The notes: generated by a model not told the origin, from the sequence alone. A stretch of 36,327 nt of DNA from Candidatus Hebobacteria bacterium (GCA_029821495.1 JALGTG010000023.1:1-36327); one strand, 5' to 3'; positions 8,824 through 16,839 are shown, counted from the first letter of the stretch. Numbers and translations: made by a program.

Positions 8824-8843
8824 TGGCGTGGGCTTCCGGGCAA

Positions 8844-9209
8844 TCAGCCTTCCTGAGTGACCTTCTTCAGAACGGCCACTACCTTGTCGGCATCGAAGGG
8901 CTTGATGATGTAGTCCTTTGCGCCGGTGTCCATCGCTTCCATCACGCTGCGCTCCTGCCCCAGGGCCGTGCACATCACGACCTTCGCTCCAGGGTCCAGC
9001 TTCATGATCTCCTTGAGCGCACTCAGCCCGTCCATCTCCGGCATGGTGATGTCCATCATGACGACATCGGGCTTCAGCTCTTGGTAGCGGTCGACGGCCA
9101 CTTGCCCGTTCTCGGCTTCGCCTGCGACCTCGAAACCGGCTTCAGAGAGCAGTTTCTTGACGGTCGCCCGCATGAACATAGCATCGTCAACTACCAGTAC
9201 TCTGGCCAT
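8844..9209 (-). CDS. cheY: Chemotaxis response regulator CheY
   Basis: A stand-alone receiver domain of 121 residues. The acidic pocket is Asp8-Asp9, the phosphorylated residue is Asp53 (VVMMDITMPEMDG), and the switch residues are Thr81 and Lys103 (IIKPF). There is no output domain. Phosphorylated by CheA, it should bind FliM, which is three genes further on. The ATG at 9209 follows the cheR stop by six bases. Confidence 0.96.
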   Translation of the reverse strand: MARVLVVDDAMFMRATVKKLLSEAGFEVAGEAENGQVAVDRYQELKPDVVMMDITMPEMDGLSALKEIMKLDPGAKVVMCTALGQERSVMEAMDTGAKDYIIKPFDADKVVAVLKKVTQEG

Positions 9210-9215
9210 GGCGAG

Positions 9216-10031
9216 TCACTCCCTGCCATCAGCGAGCGGCTTGAGGTAGAAGAATGGGCTCAAGTGCTCGAAGCCGATTTCGTTGGCATCGAGGATGCGC
9301 TCGGTGCTGCCGATGAAGAGCACGCCCCCCGGCTGCAAGCTCTCGAAGAACTCGCGGAAGAGGCGTTGCTTGGCTTCCTCGGTGAAGTAGATAACCACGT
9401 TGCGACACAGGATCAGGTGGAGGTCACTGGGGAACTTATCGCGCAGGAGATCGTGGTGCTGGAAAGAGATCATCTGCTTGGTCTCGGGGCGGATTCTGTA
9501 GCAGCCGTTCTCGGGGGTGAAGAAGCGGCGGCGCCGAGCGGGGGAGACGTTCTTCATGTCGGACTCGGAGAAGAGTCCCTCACGGCCCCGCGCGAGCATC
9601 TCTTCGTCGACATCGGTGGCCAGGATGCGGGTTCGGTCCCCGGACCGCGAGGACTCACAGGCCAGAATCGCCACCGAGTAGGCCTCCGCGCCGTAGGAGC
9701 AGCCGGCGCTCCACACTTTGAGCGGAGCCCGCGAGGGAAGCCGGGGAATGATCTTCTTGCCGAGCTCGTCGAACTTGTCGGGATTGCGGAGCAGCTCAGA
9801 GACGTTGATGGTGACGCGCTTTCGGAACTCCTCCAGCACCGAGGGATCAGCGTCGAGCTTCGCGTAGAACTCGGCCAGCGTGCTGGCTCCGTAGCGGAGT
9901 GCGAGGGAACGCAGTCTCCTCTCCATTTGCTTGCGCTTGTAGGAGCGCAGATCGATCCCCGTCCTTTTGAGGACGCGCCTGACAAAGACTGCGTAGTCGA
10001 GATCGGGCGCGGGCGCGAGCGTGCTGTTCAT
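9216..10031 (-). CDS. cheR: Chemotaxis protein methyltransferase CheR
   Basis: This 271-residue protein methylates receptor glutamates using S-adenosylmethionine. Residues 10-75 form the helical N-domain. TINVSELLRNP takes the place of the usual TTNETxFFR loop. The SAM site begins with VWSAGCSYGAEAYS, where classical CheR has CSTGEEPYS. LHLILCRNVVIYF is the family's conserved CRNVLIYF segment, and the C-terminus ends FYLKPL. Its ATG overlaps the cheB stop by four bases (ATGA), indicating translational coupling with the opposing methylesterase. The cluster has a second, shorter CheR at 16916-17512. Confidence 0.94.
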   Translation of the reverse strand: MNSTLAPAPDLDYAVFVRRVLKRTGIDLRSYKRKQMERRLRSLALRYGASTLAEFYAKLDADPSVLEEFRKRVTINVSELLRNPDKFDELGKKIIPRLPSRAPLKVWSAGCSYGAEAYSVAILACESSRSGDRTRILATDVDEEMLARGREGLFSESDMKNVSPARRRRFFTPENGCYRIRPETKQMISFQHHDLLRDKFPSDLHLILCRNVVIYFTEEAKQRLFREFFESLQPGGVLFIGSTERILDANEIGFEHLSPFFYLKPLADGRE

Positions 10032-11191
10032 GGTACGCGATGCTCCCTTGCCGGCAGGGCGGAGGCCGGTCTTCGGGTGGGGTTGCGGCCGTCTGTGGGG
10101 CCCTGGCGTGCCAAGAGCTGTACTACTGTGTTTGCGATGCTGGGCAAAGGCACAGACATCTGGGCGCCGCCCTCCTCCAGCGCCACCTTCGGCATGCCGT
10201 AGACTACGCTGGTGGCCTCGTCCTGGGCCATCGTCTGACCTCCCGCCTCTCGGATTGCGCGCACCCCGTCCGCGCCGTCTCTGCCCATCCCGGTGAGCAC
10301 CACTCCCACCGAATCAGCCCCGAAGGCCTCGGCCGCCGAGCGCAGCAGCAGGTCTGCTGCCGGCCTCACGCCCCATACGGGCAGATCATCTGTTATCCTC
10401 ACTCGGTGCTTCTTGCTGACGGTCAAGTGTCTTCCTCCGGGTCCGATGAGCACCGTTCCGCGCGTGATCCGGTCCCCATCCCCCGCCTCACGGACCTCGA
10501 CCTGGGATAGCGTGTTGAGCCGCTGAGCCATCGCAGCCGTGAATCCACTCGGCATGTGCTGCGCGACCAGCACTGCGGCCGGGAGGTCCCCCGGCAGATT
10601 CGGGATGATCTCCTCCAATGCCCTTGGTCCTCCCGTCGAGCTCCCGATGGCAACTACTCGCGGCGCTTGCTCGTGAGACCGCGCCGCCTTCCGCGGCGCT
10701 GTCCCCCTGACATCGCCGGTCTCTCTCGCAGCCGGCAGCAGCTTCGCGGCCGCCGCCATCCGCAGCTTCATCAGCAGCATATCCTTCACTTTTCCGATGT
10801 CCGTCGAAATCGCCCCTGACGGCTTGCAGACGAAGTCCACGGCGCCCAGTTCGAGGGTCCGCACGGTCTCCGCGGCGCCGTGCTGTGTGCGGCTGCTCAA
10901 CATAACCACAGGCGTGGGATGCTTATCCATGATCTCTTCCAGTGCTGCAAGCCCATCCATCACGGGCATCTCGATGTCCAGCGTCACCACGTCCGGCCTC
11001 AGCGCCTTCACCTTCTCGACCCCATCCCGGCCATCCCGAGCGGTTCCGGCCACTACGAATCCAGGCCCGGATTCTATCAGGTCGGACAGCAGCTGGCGCA
11101 TGAGGGCCGAATCATCGACCACCAGCACGCGCAGTGGGCCGCGCCTGACCCGGTGGGCGCGTGAAGGGGCGTTTCCCGGCTTCACTGCCAT
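10028..11191 (-). CDS. cheB: Protein-glutamate methylesterase/deamidase CheB
   Basis: The receiver domain (residues 20-140) has Asp26-Asp27 and phospho-acceptor Asp72. The C-terminal methylesterase domain (178-365) has Ser185 in GSSTGGP, His212 in QHMPSGF and Asp305 in GMGRDG as the catalytic triad. It removes methyl groups from receptors when phosphorylated by CheA. The ATG at 11191 has a well-placed GGGAG about seven bases upstream, although this start lies 80 bases inside cheD. No start codon nearer the receiver domain looks better. A Pro/Arg-rich tail of about 20 residues follows the catalytic domain, and the stop overlaps the cheR start by four bases. Confidence 0.95.
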   Translation of the reverse strand: MAVKPGNAPSRAHRVRRGPLRVLVVDDSALMRQLLSDLIESGPGFVVAGTARDGRDGVEKVKALRPDVVTLDIEMPVMDGLAALEEIMDKHPTPVVMLSSRTQHGAAETVRTLELGAVDFVCKPSGAISTDIGKVKDMLLMKLRMAAAAKLLPAARETGDVRGTAPRKAARSHEQAPRVVAIGSSTGGPRALEEIIPNLPGDLPAAVLVAQHMPSGFTAAMAQRLNTLSQVEVREAGDGDRITRGTVLIGPGGRHLTVSKKHRVRITDDLPVWGVRPAADLLLRSAAEAFGADSVGVVLTGMGRDGADGVRAIREAGGQTMAQDEATSVVYGMPKVALEEGGAQMSVPLPSIANTVVQLLARQGPTDGRNPTRRPASALPAREHRVP

Positions 11192-11699
11192 TGTCGTCTC
11201 CCAGCACTGTGACTGCTACTTCTCCCTGGCGCAGGGTCTTCACCGTCACTCTGCCGTCCGCAACCCAGAGCCGCACCGTGCGGCTGTTCTTGCCTCCCAC
11301 CTGCGTTGCGCAGACCGATACTCCCTGCGCCTCGAGTGCCTCCTGCACGGCGGCAGTATTGCGAGCGCCGATATCGAGTGTCCTCGTCTCGCGAGCGCAC
11401 GAAAGCACGTTCGCCCCACCCAACACTGCAACTCGCAGCCGCCGGCTGATCGCTCCCTGTTTCTCCATCTCCGCCACCAAGCGGGGGACTCCCACATCGG
11501 CGAACTTCGCCGGCTCCTCCTTAGCTCGGCTGATTGCACTGCTTGGCAGGACCACGTGGATCATCCCCGCCAGTCCCAACGCGGAGTCGTACGTGCACAC
11601 CGCCACACAGGAGCCGAGGCCAAGCGCGGTGAGCACGTCTCCCGGCCGCTTGCTTACCTCGAGTTGGCCCATATTCACTGTGATGGCACGCTCATCCAT
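11112..11699 (-). CDS. cheD: Chemoreceptor glutamine deamidase CheD
   Basis: The 195-residue protein has the CheD core: MGQLEVSKRPGDVLTALGLG, then Ser30-Cys31 in GSCVAV, and His48 in GMIHVVLP, the thiol and histidine expected of this deamidase. GGANVL and GARNTAAVQEAL follow as usual. CheD deamidates receptor glutamines and partners with CheC. The start overlaps the cheC stop by 8 bases (ATGGATGA). The last 26 residues or so, beyond the conserved core, are Pro/Arg-rich and are encoded within the 80-base overlap with cheB. Confidence 0.94.
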   Translation of the reverse strand: MDERAITVNMGQLEVSKRPGDVLTALGLGSCVAVCTYDSALGLAGMIHVVLPSSAISRAKEEPAKFADVGVPRLVAEMEKQGAISRRLRVAVLGGANVLSCARETRTLDIGARNTAAVQEALEAQGVSVCATQVGGKNSRTVRLWVADGRVTVKTLRQGEVAVTVLGDDNGSEAGKRPFTRPPGQARPTARAGGR

Positions 11700-12318
11700 T
11701 CAGTGCCGCGCTCTTGACGGCCCGCAGAAGGCGTGGCAGCGACTCGACGGTAGGGAGCAGGATCATGCGGCCCGTTAGATCCATCTCGGGGCCGCCAAAC
11801 TGGACTTCGATCAGGAGGATTTCGGACCCGGCCTCGTGCATGGGCAGGACTGCAGTGGTGAGGATGCCCGCCGCCATGTCCACTGCCACGCCTGGCGGCG
11901 ACGGCGCAAGCGCGAGCCCGGTCGTCGCCTCGATGGCTCCCAAGTAGGAGGAGGCGAGGATGTTGCCCGCCTCGGCCAGGGCCGATGTTTCCATCTCGCC
12001 AAACTCCTCGTCCAGAGAGCACTCCGTGCCCGTCAGAGTCGCTATCAGTGTCAGCGCGTCCTGGATGAGGAAGGTAGCGATGTACTGTCCGCGCACGTCG
12101 CCACTGACCTCCAAGATGATCCCGGCTATCATCTCCTCGGGATCGCCGAACAAGGCCGGCACCTCTTCCAGGGGGAGTATCTTCACCTTTGCGTAGGAGT
12201 TCACAAGCGGCTTCCCCGCCAGCGCACTCAGAGAGGCGGTTGCTTGCATCGCCCCCATGCTGCCGATGCGCTGCAGCAGGTTCAGCGGGTGCTCCTCAAC
12301 CTCGACGCTCTTAGACAT
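11692..12318 (-). CDS. cheC: CheY-P phosphatase CheC
   Basis: This 208-residue protein is a CheC family member. The second active-site motif is intact: Glu116-x-x-Asn119 in LAEAGNILASS. In the first motif (LQRIGSMGAMQATASL) the usual Glu and Asn are replaced by Arg17 and Ser20, so this protein probably has one working site. CheC dephosphorylates CheY-P and binds CheD, whose gene follows with an 8-base overlap. The frame reaches 12336, but I chose the ATG at 12318, which overlaps the cheA stop by 8 bases (ATGTCTAA), exactly like the cheC/cheD junction. A GGGAG lies about 11 bases upstream. Confidence 0.92.
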   Translation of the reverse strand: MSKSVEVEEHPLNLLQRIGSMGAMQATASLSALAGKPLVNSYAKVKILPLEEVPALFGDPEEMIAGIILEVSGDVRGQYIATFLIQDALTLIATLTGTECSLDEEFGEMETSALAEAGNILASSYLGAIEATTGLALAPSPPGVAVDMAAGILTTAVLPMHEAGSEILLIEVQFGGPEMDLTGRMILLPTVESLPRLLRAVKSAALNG

Positions 12319-14386
12319 CGCTCTCATTTCTCCCATTGAACTGGTGCCGCCCGCCCGATCGCTCTCCCTCGTCCTCTGCCAGAAGACTTGCCTGCAGACC
12401 GGCGCGATCCATCAGGCTCGCGACATCCAGCACTAACGCCACCGTCCCGTCTCCTAGAATGGTCGAGCCCGACAGCCCAGCGATATCGCCCAGCGCCGAC
12501 CCGAGTGACTTGAGCACGATATCCTGCTCCCCGACCAGATGGTCAACAATCATCCCGACCTCTCGCTCGCCACTCCTCGTCACGACGATACGACTCAGGC
12601 CGCCGCTCATCTGGATGCCCGTGTCATCGCCGTCGAGCGCCTTCCGCAGGTCCACCACGGGAAGCACTCGCCCGCGGAACGTCGTCACCAAGCGTCTCCG
12701 GACGCTCCCCAGCGCATCCCGGGCAACGCGCGTCGTCTCCACCACATACACCAGCGGGATCGCAATCGTCTCCTCCCCGCACCTCACCAACAGCGCCTGC
12801 GATATGGCCAGAGTCAAAGGCAGCCTGACCACCATCGTCGTCCCGACGCCCGGCTTCGACTGGATCTGCACCCTCCCCCGGAGCCGCTGCACATTGGTCT
12901 TCACGACATCCATGCCCACACCGCGGCCCGACACTTCGCTTACAGACTTGGAGGTTGACAGGCCAGAGGAGAAGACCAACTGCAGCGCCTCCTCATCAGA
13001 GATGCTGGCGGCCGCGCTCTCCGACATGCCGCCCTTCCTGACGGCCGAGTCTTTCAGCTTCTCTGCGTCGATGCCGGCCCCGTCATCGGTGACCTCGATG
13101 ATGATGTGGTTCTCCTCCTGGCGTGCCGCCAGAATGACCCTTCCCTTTGGTGGTTTTCCCGCCCGGGCCCTCTGCTCCGGCGTCTCCACGCCGTGGTCAA
13201 CGGCGTTGCGGAGCAGGTGCCCAAGAGGATCCACCATCTCCTGGATCACGGAGCGGTCGAGCTCCGTCTCTTCCCCCTCCAGAATGAACTCCACCTCCTT
13301 GCCCATCTTGTGTGCCAGGTCCCTCACCATCCTCGGGAAGCGCCGGAATAGCTGCGCGATGGGCAGCATCCTGGCCTTCATCACCTCTTCTTGCAGATCA
13401 CCCACCGTGCGACCCATCTGCCGACACGTCTCCCGCACGTCCTGTATCGAATCCACGCTTCCGTACTGCGTCTCCAGGTCCAGCCCGAGCTGGGCCAGCC
13501 GCGTGCGGTCGATTACCAGCTCACCTACCAGGTTCATCAGCTTGTCGAGGCGCGCAACGTTCACGCGCACCGTCTGCTCGGCCCCCTTCGCCATGGCGCC
13601 CAACTCGACCGATGACTTCCCCCTCCCCTTAGGGCCCACGTCCACAACTCGCTCGTCCCCACTCACCTCCACCCGAGCGATCTCTGAGATGGACTCGAGT
13701 GCCCCCCGAATCGCCTGCTCTCTCACCCTCGCCGCCATCATTATCCGGAGCTGTTCGCCGATGCGGCCCGCGCTGATCTCTTCCCGCGAGGGGTGCGTCC
13801 TCAGAATCTCGCCAATCTTCTCCAGCGCTTTCAGTACAATCTGCGCCCGCACCGATGGCATCGCGCAGTCGTCAGTAAGCCGTACGACCACCTCCCGCGC
13901 GTCCGTCTCCATCAAGCGCTCTTCGTCTTCATCACCGTCGCGACCGTCAGGGGGCGGGGCACTGCTGTCTCCAGTCGGTCCGGCATCTCCCGTCCCGGCC
14001 GCCGAGGCTTCCAGCGCGGCCACCACCTCCGAGATATCGAGGGCATCGCTCTCCCCGCCGCGGATCGCCTCCTTTATTGTCTTGAGCGCGTCCACCGCCC
14101 TCAGCAGGACGTCTACCACCTCCGTGTTCGGGCGCATGTCCCCGGCGCGGAACCGGTCCAGGATGTTCTCGCTCGCGTGGCAGAGCCGCGACATGTTGGC
14201 GAAGCCCATTGCGGCGGAGGAGCTCTTCAGAGAGTGGGCCGCGCGGAAGATCTCCTGGAGCAGGCCTTGGTCGTCTGGTTCCTTCTCCAGCCGAAGGATG
14301 CCATCGTCCAGGGTCTCGACCTGCTCCTCGGCCTCATCCAGAAAGACGCCCAGGTACTCTGACATATCCGGCGCGTCGGCTGCCAC
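12311..14386 (-). CDS. cheA: Chemotaxis histidine kinase CheA
   Basis: The 691-residue kinase has all five CheA domains. HPt: RAAHSLKSSSAAMGF with phospho-acceptor His51. P2 (CheY/CheB docking): about residues 160-230. P3 dimerization helices: about 265-330. P4 kinase: LLRNAVDHG (N box), DDGAGID (G1) and GRGVGMDVV (G2). P5 CheW-like domain: about 535-670. It autophosphorylates in response to receptor signals and passes phosphate to CheY and CheB. The start is a GTG at 14386 with GAGG upstream; the ATG at 14365 is an alternative. It follows the receptor gene after a strong hairpin and overlaps cheC by 8 bases. Confidence 0.96.
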   Translation of the reverse strand: MAADAPDMSEYLGVFLDEAEEQVETLDDGILRLEKEPDDQGLLQEIFRAAHSLKSSSAAMGFANMSRLCHASENILDRFRAGDMRPNTEVVDVLLRAVDALKTIKEAIRGGESDALDISEVVAALEASAAGTGDAGPTGDSSAPPPDGRDGDEDEERLMETDAREVVVRLTDDCAMPSVRAQIVLKALEKIGEILRTHPSREEISAGRIGEQLRIMMAARVREQAIRGALESISEIARVEVSGDERVVDVGPKGRGKSSVELGAMAKGAEQTVRVNVARLDKLMNLVGELVIDRTRLAQLGLDLETQYGSVDSIQDVRETCRQMGRTVGDLQEEVMKARMLPIAQLFRRFPRMVRDLAHKMGKEVEFILEGEETELDRSVIQEMVDPLGHLLRNAVDHGVETPEQRARAGKPPKGRVILAARQEENHIIIEVTDDGAGIDAEKLKDSAVRKGGMSESAAASISDEEALQLVFSSGLSTSKSVSEVSGRGVGMDVVKTNVQRLRGRVQIQSKPGVGTTMVVRLPLTLAISQALLVRCGEETIAIPLVYVVETTRVARDALGSVRRRLVTTFRGRVLPVVDLRKALDGDDTGIQMSGGLSRIVVTRSGEREVGMIVDHLVGEQDIVLKSLGSALGDIAGLSGSTILGDGTVALVLDVASLMDRAGLQASLLAEDEGERSGGRHQFNGRNESDV

Positions 14387-14437
14387 TTACACACCATCCT
14401 CTGGGAAGGAGATCGCTTGCTCAATCTCACATCAGGG

Positions 14438-14479
14438 GCGCCGGGGAGGAAGGCCGCGGGGGCCTTCCTCGTCCGGCGC
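14438..14479 (-). terminator. Strong bipartite hairpin between receptor gene and cheA
   Basis: A 7-bp outer stem (GCGCCGG/CCGGCGC) and a 10-bp inner stem (GAGGAAGGCC/GGCCTTCCTC) enclose the 5-base loop GCGGG. It lies in the 151-base gap after the receptor stop and before the cheA start. No T-run follows, so it may be an attenuating or mRNA-stabilising hairpin that gives the receptor and cheA different expression levels. Confidence 0.6.
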
Positions 14480-14537
14480 ACTGATCACCCTACACTCAAG
14501 CTGCACCCTTGAGTGTGCTGCAGGGCGGGGTCTCGCA

Positions 14538-16310
14538 CTAGGCCGCCGTGGCCCGAGCCGGCTCCTGCTCTGCCTCGGTCCCGGTGCTTGCCTTGCCGTT
14601 GTCGGTCTTGAACTGGCTCACCAAGTCCTGCAGGTCCGCGGCCAGCGAGGACATCTGCTGGGCAGAGGCCGACATCTCCTCCACGGACGCATTCTGCTCT
14701 TGCGCCGCAGCGGAGACCTCCTGGGCAGCAGCCGCATTCTCTTCGCTGATGGCGCTGATCTGCTCCACGGCCTTCGTGACCTCGCCGGAGTTGGCCGACA
14801 TCTGCTCGGCCGCGGCCGTGCTCTCCTCGGTGACGGCTGAGATGTTCTCGACCGACTTCACGACTTCCGCGGCTCCGGCGGCCATCTGCTGGGCGGCGGC
14901 GGACACATCCTGAGCCTGACCAACGACCCCGTCCACTGCCGTCATGATCTCCTCCAGCGACTTCCCGGCCTGCTGGGAGAACTGGGTGCCCTGCTCCACT
15001 TCTTTGGCCACCTGCTCCATCGAGGCGACGGCCTCGTCAACCCCGCTCTGGATGCCCTTGATAAGGTTGCCGATCTCCTTGGTGGCATTGGCAGAGCGCT
15101 CCGCCAACTTGCGCACCTCATCGGCCACCACCGCGAAGCCCTTGCCGTGCTCGCCGGCCCGGGCCGCCTCGATGGCGGCATTCAGCGCGAGCAGGTTCGT
15201 CTGCTCCGCGATGTCCGTGATCATCTCCACGATCTCACCAATCTGCTTCGAGCTCTCTCCGAGTGCTCGCACATTGGCGCCTGACTGCTCCGAGGCATCG
15301 GCGATTTTGCCCATGCCCTCGACGGTGCTCTGCACCACCTCTCCGCCGGCCTTCGCCGTCTCCGCCACGCGACCCGCGCCCTCGGCGGCGGCCTGGGAGT
15401 TCTTGGAGACCTGCTCGATCGCCTGGGAGATCTCATTCATCTGCTTGTTAGCGTCTTGCGCGGTCTCAGCCTGACTCTGCGCGCCTTTCGCCACCTCTTC
15501 CACCGCCCCGTTGAGCTGCTCCATTGACTTTGCTGTAGTGGTGACGGTCTCGGTCTGCTCGTTGGCTCCCTTGGCCACCTGCTGGATGGTCTCGGCGATC
15601 TGCCCGCTGGCCTTTCCGGTGTCCTCGGCCGCCTTCGCCACTTGGCCGCTGCTCTCGGCCACCTGCTGGCTGCTGTTCGCCGCCGCCACCATGGCCTGCT
15701 CCAGTGCCTCCGTGGCCGTGTTCAAAGCGTCCTTGAGCTTCTCATAGTCGCCCTTGTAGTCACCCACGACGCGCACCGTCAGGTCTCGCTGGGACAACCG
15801 ATCGAGGGCTGCACCAACCTCCCGCAGCGGCGTCACGATGCCCTCCATGGTCCGGTTCACGGCCGCCACGATCTCCGCGAGGTCACCCTTGAACCGGCCG
15901 GCATCGCCCCGGTAGTCGAGATTCCCCTCGGCCGCCGCCTGAGCCAGCTTGTCCATCTCCTGGCCCAACACGTTGATCTGCTCGCCCAGGGCGTTGACGG
16001 CGACCTTCACGTTGTAATCGCCCTTGTAGTCAGCCGCCACCTGGGCCTTGGAGTCGCCGGCCGACAGACGGTCGAGTACGCCCCCGATGTCGCGCAGCGG
16101 CGTCACGATGCCCTCCATGGTCCGGTTCACACCCGCCAGGATCTCCCCGAAGTTGCCCTGGAACCGGCCGGCATCGCCCCGGTAGTCGAGATTCCCCTCG
16201 GCCGCCGCCTGAGCCAGCTTGTCCATCTCCTCGCCAAGGCCGTTCATCACCTCGATGAGGAGGTTGAGGTTGTTCTTGATCTCGTTGAAGTCACCCTTGT
16301 ACTCAGACAC
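14538..16310 (-). CDS. Soluble methyl-accepting chemotaxis protein with tandem HAMP-like repeats
   Basis: This 590-residue protein lacks transmembrane segments. Residues 1-200 hold two near-identical 90-residue units (DKLAQAAAEGNLDYRGDAGR, then VNRTMEGIVTPLR), a HAMP-like linker array. Residues about 200-575 form the coiled-coil signalling domain, with the conserved tip EIVEMITDIAEQTNLLALNA and IEAARAGEHGKGFAVVADEV. The GTG at 16310 overlaps the stop of the PAS gene by 8 bases (GTGTCTGA). As I recall the family, receptors with this N-terminus (EYKGDFNEIKNNLN) normally carry a PAS domain upstream in the same chain, joined by about 30 residues that are missing here. It probably forms a cytoplasmic cluster with CheA and CheW. 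The C-terminus ends in a short Ala-rich tail. Confidence 0.93.
   Translation of the reverse strand: MSEYKGDFNEIKNNLNLLIEVMNGLGEEMDKLAQAAAEGNLDYRGDAGRFQGNFGEILAGVNRTMEGIVTPLRDIGGVLDRLSAGDSKAQVAADYKGDYNVKVAVNALGEQINVLGQEMDKLAQAAAEGNLDYRGDAGRFKGDLAEIVAAVNRTMEGIVTPLREVGAALDRLSQRDLTVRVVGDYKGDYEKLKDALNTATEALEQAMVAAANSSQQVAESSGQVAKAAEDTGKASGQIAETIQQVAKGANEQTETVTTTAKSMEQLNGAVEEVAKGAQSQAETAQDANKQMNEISQAIEQVSKNSQAAAEGAGRVAETAKAGGEVVQSTVEGMGKIADASEQSGANVRALGESSKQIGEIVEMITDIAEQTNLLALNAAIEAARAGEHGKGFAVVADEVRKLAERSANATKEIGNLIKGIQSGVDEAVASMEQVAKEVEQGTQFSQQAGKSLEEIMTAVDGVVGQAQDVSAAAQQMAAGAAEVVKSVENISAVTEESTAAAEQMSANSGEVTKAVEQISAISEENAAAAQEVSAAAQEQNASVEEMSASAQQMSSLAADLQDLVSQFKTDNGKASTGTEAEQEPARATAA
15823..16231 (-). 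repeat. 270-bp-period duplication inside the receptor gene
   Basis: The 71 bases at 15891-15961 are identical to 16161-16231, and the 38 bases at 15823-15860 are identical to 16093-16130, both with a spacing of 270 bases. Bases between the identical blocks have diverged. The two copies encode the two 90-residue HAMP-like units, so this is an in-frame tandem duplication or a repeat kept uniform by gene conversion. Confidence 0.9.
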
Positions 16311-16839
16311 CCTGGACGATCCTTTGGTAATTCCCCTCGAACTTGTCCACGTCGGCCCGCGCGGCGAGCTTGCCTTCGACGGCGGCCTGCACTAGATCAC
16401 CGAGCTCTGTCGTGACCTCCATCTCCTTGCTGATGTCAACTACGTACTCGAGACCTCCGATGACGTTGCCATCGGCGTCCTTCAGAGGCAACCCCGTGCA
16501 CCGAATCGGCAGCTCACCCGAGGGCAGCTTTGCCACCGTGTCGTCGGTGAAGATGCTGTTCTGCTGCATCGCCTTCGCCACCTGACAGTCGGCCGTGTTG
16601 CAGTGCGCGGTGTTGAAGAGGCTAGAGCACTTCTGCCCCACACACGCCTCCGGCGTCCTGCCCACCGCCGCGGCCCCGGCATCGTTCATGTAGATGACGT
16701 TGAATTCCCGGTCCACCGCCATCACCGGGGTGGGGACATTGCCGAGTATCTCCTCACAACTCACTTCGCTCCCGGATTGTCCCGCCTTCGCGGCCGCTGT
16801 CTTCACGGCCGCGGCCTTCTTGGTCCTCGTCGTTGCCAT
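16303..16839 (-). CDS. PAS-domain sensor protein, apparent N-terminal half of a split chemoreceptor
   Basis: The 178-residue protein starts with a Lys/Ala-rich stretch (1-25). A PAS domain (about 28-140) follows: ILGNVPTPVMAVDREFNVIY, then Cys66, Cys71, His79, Cys80 and Cys85, ending in GGLEYVVDISKEME. The Cys/His cluster (KCSSLFNTAHCNTADC) recurs in PAS-containing receptors and may bind a metal or haem; this is inferred. The last 35 residues (LAARADVDKFEGNYQRIVQG) match the linker that in related receptors continues into the HAMP-like region. Here it stops, and the receptor gene begins in another frame 8 bases earlier. The ATG at 16839 has a good AGGAG upstream. It probably supplies the sensing part to the receptor encoded next. 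Confidence 0.88.
   Translation of the reverse strand: MATTRTKKAAAVKTAAAKAGQSGSEVSCEEILGNVPTPVMAVDREFNVIYMNDAGAAAVGRTPEACVGQKCSSLFNTAHCNTADCQVAKAMQQNSIFTDDTVAKLPSGELPIRCTGLPLKDADGNVIGGLEYVVDISKEMEVTTELGDLVQAAVEGKLAARADVDKFEGNYQRIVQGV

Noticed and set aside
8824-8973. Upstream extension of the cheX frame giving a 225-residue protein
   Set aside because: The added residues overlap cheY on the same strand and do not resemble CheX; the ATG at 8823 gives a normal N-terminus.
12336-14840. Very long plus-strand open frame (over 800 codons) opposite cheA
   Set aside because: It is antisense to the well-conserved cheA and receptor genes, is Ser/Arg-rich with no recognisable domain, and is explained by GC-rich codon bias.
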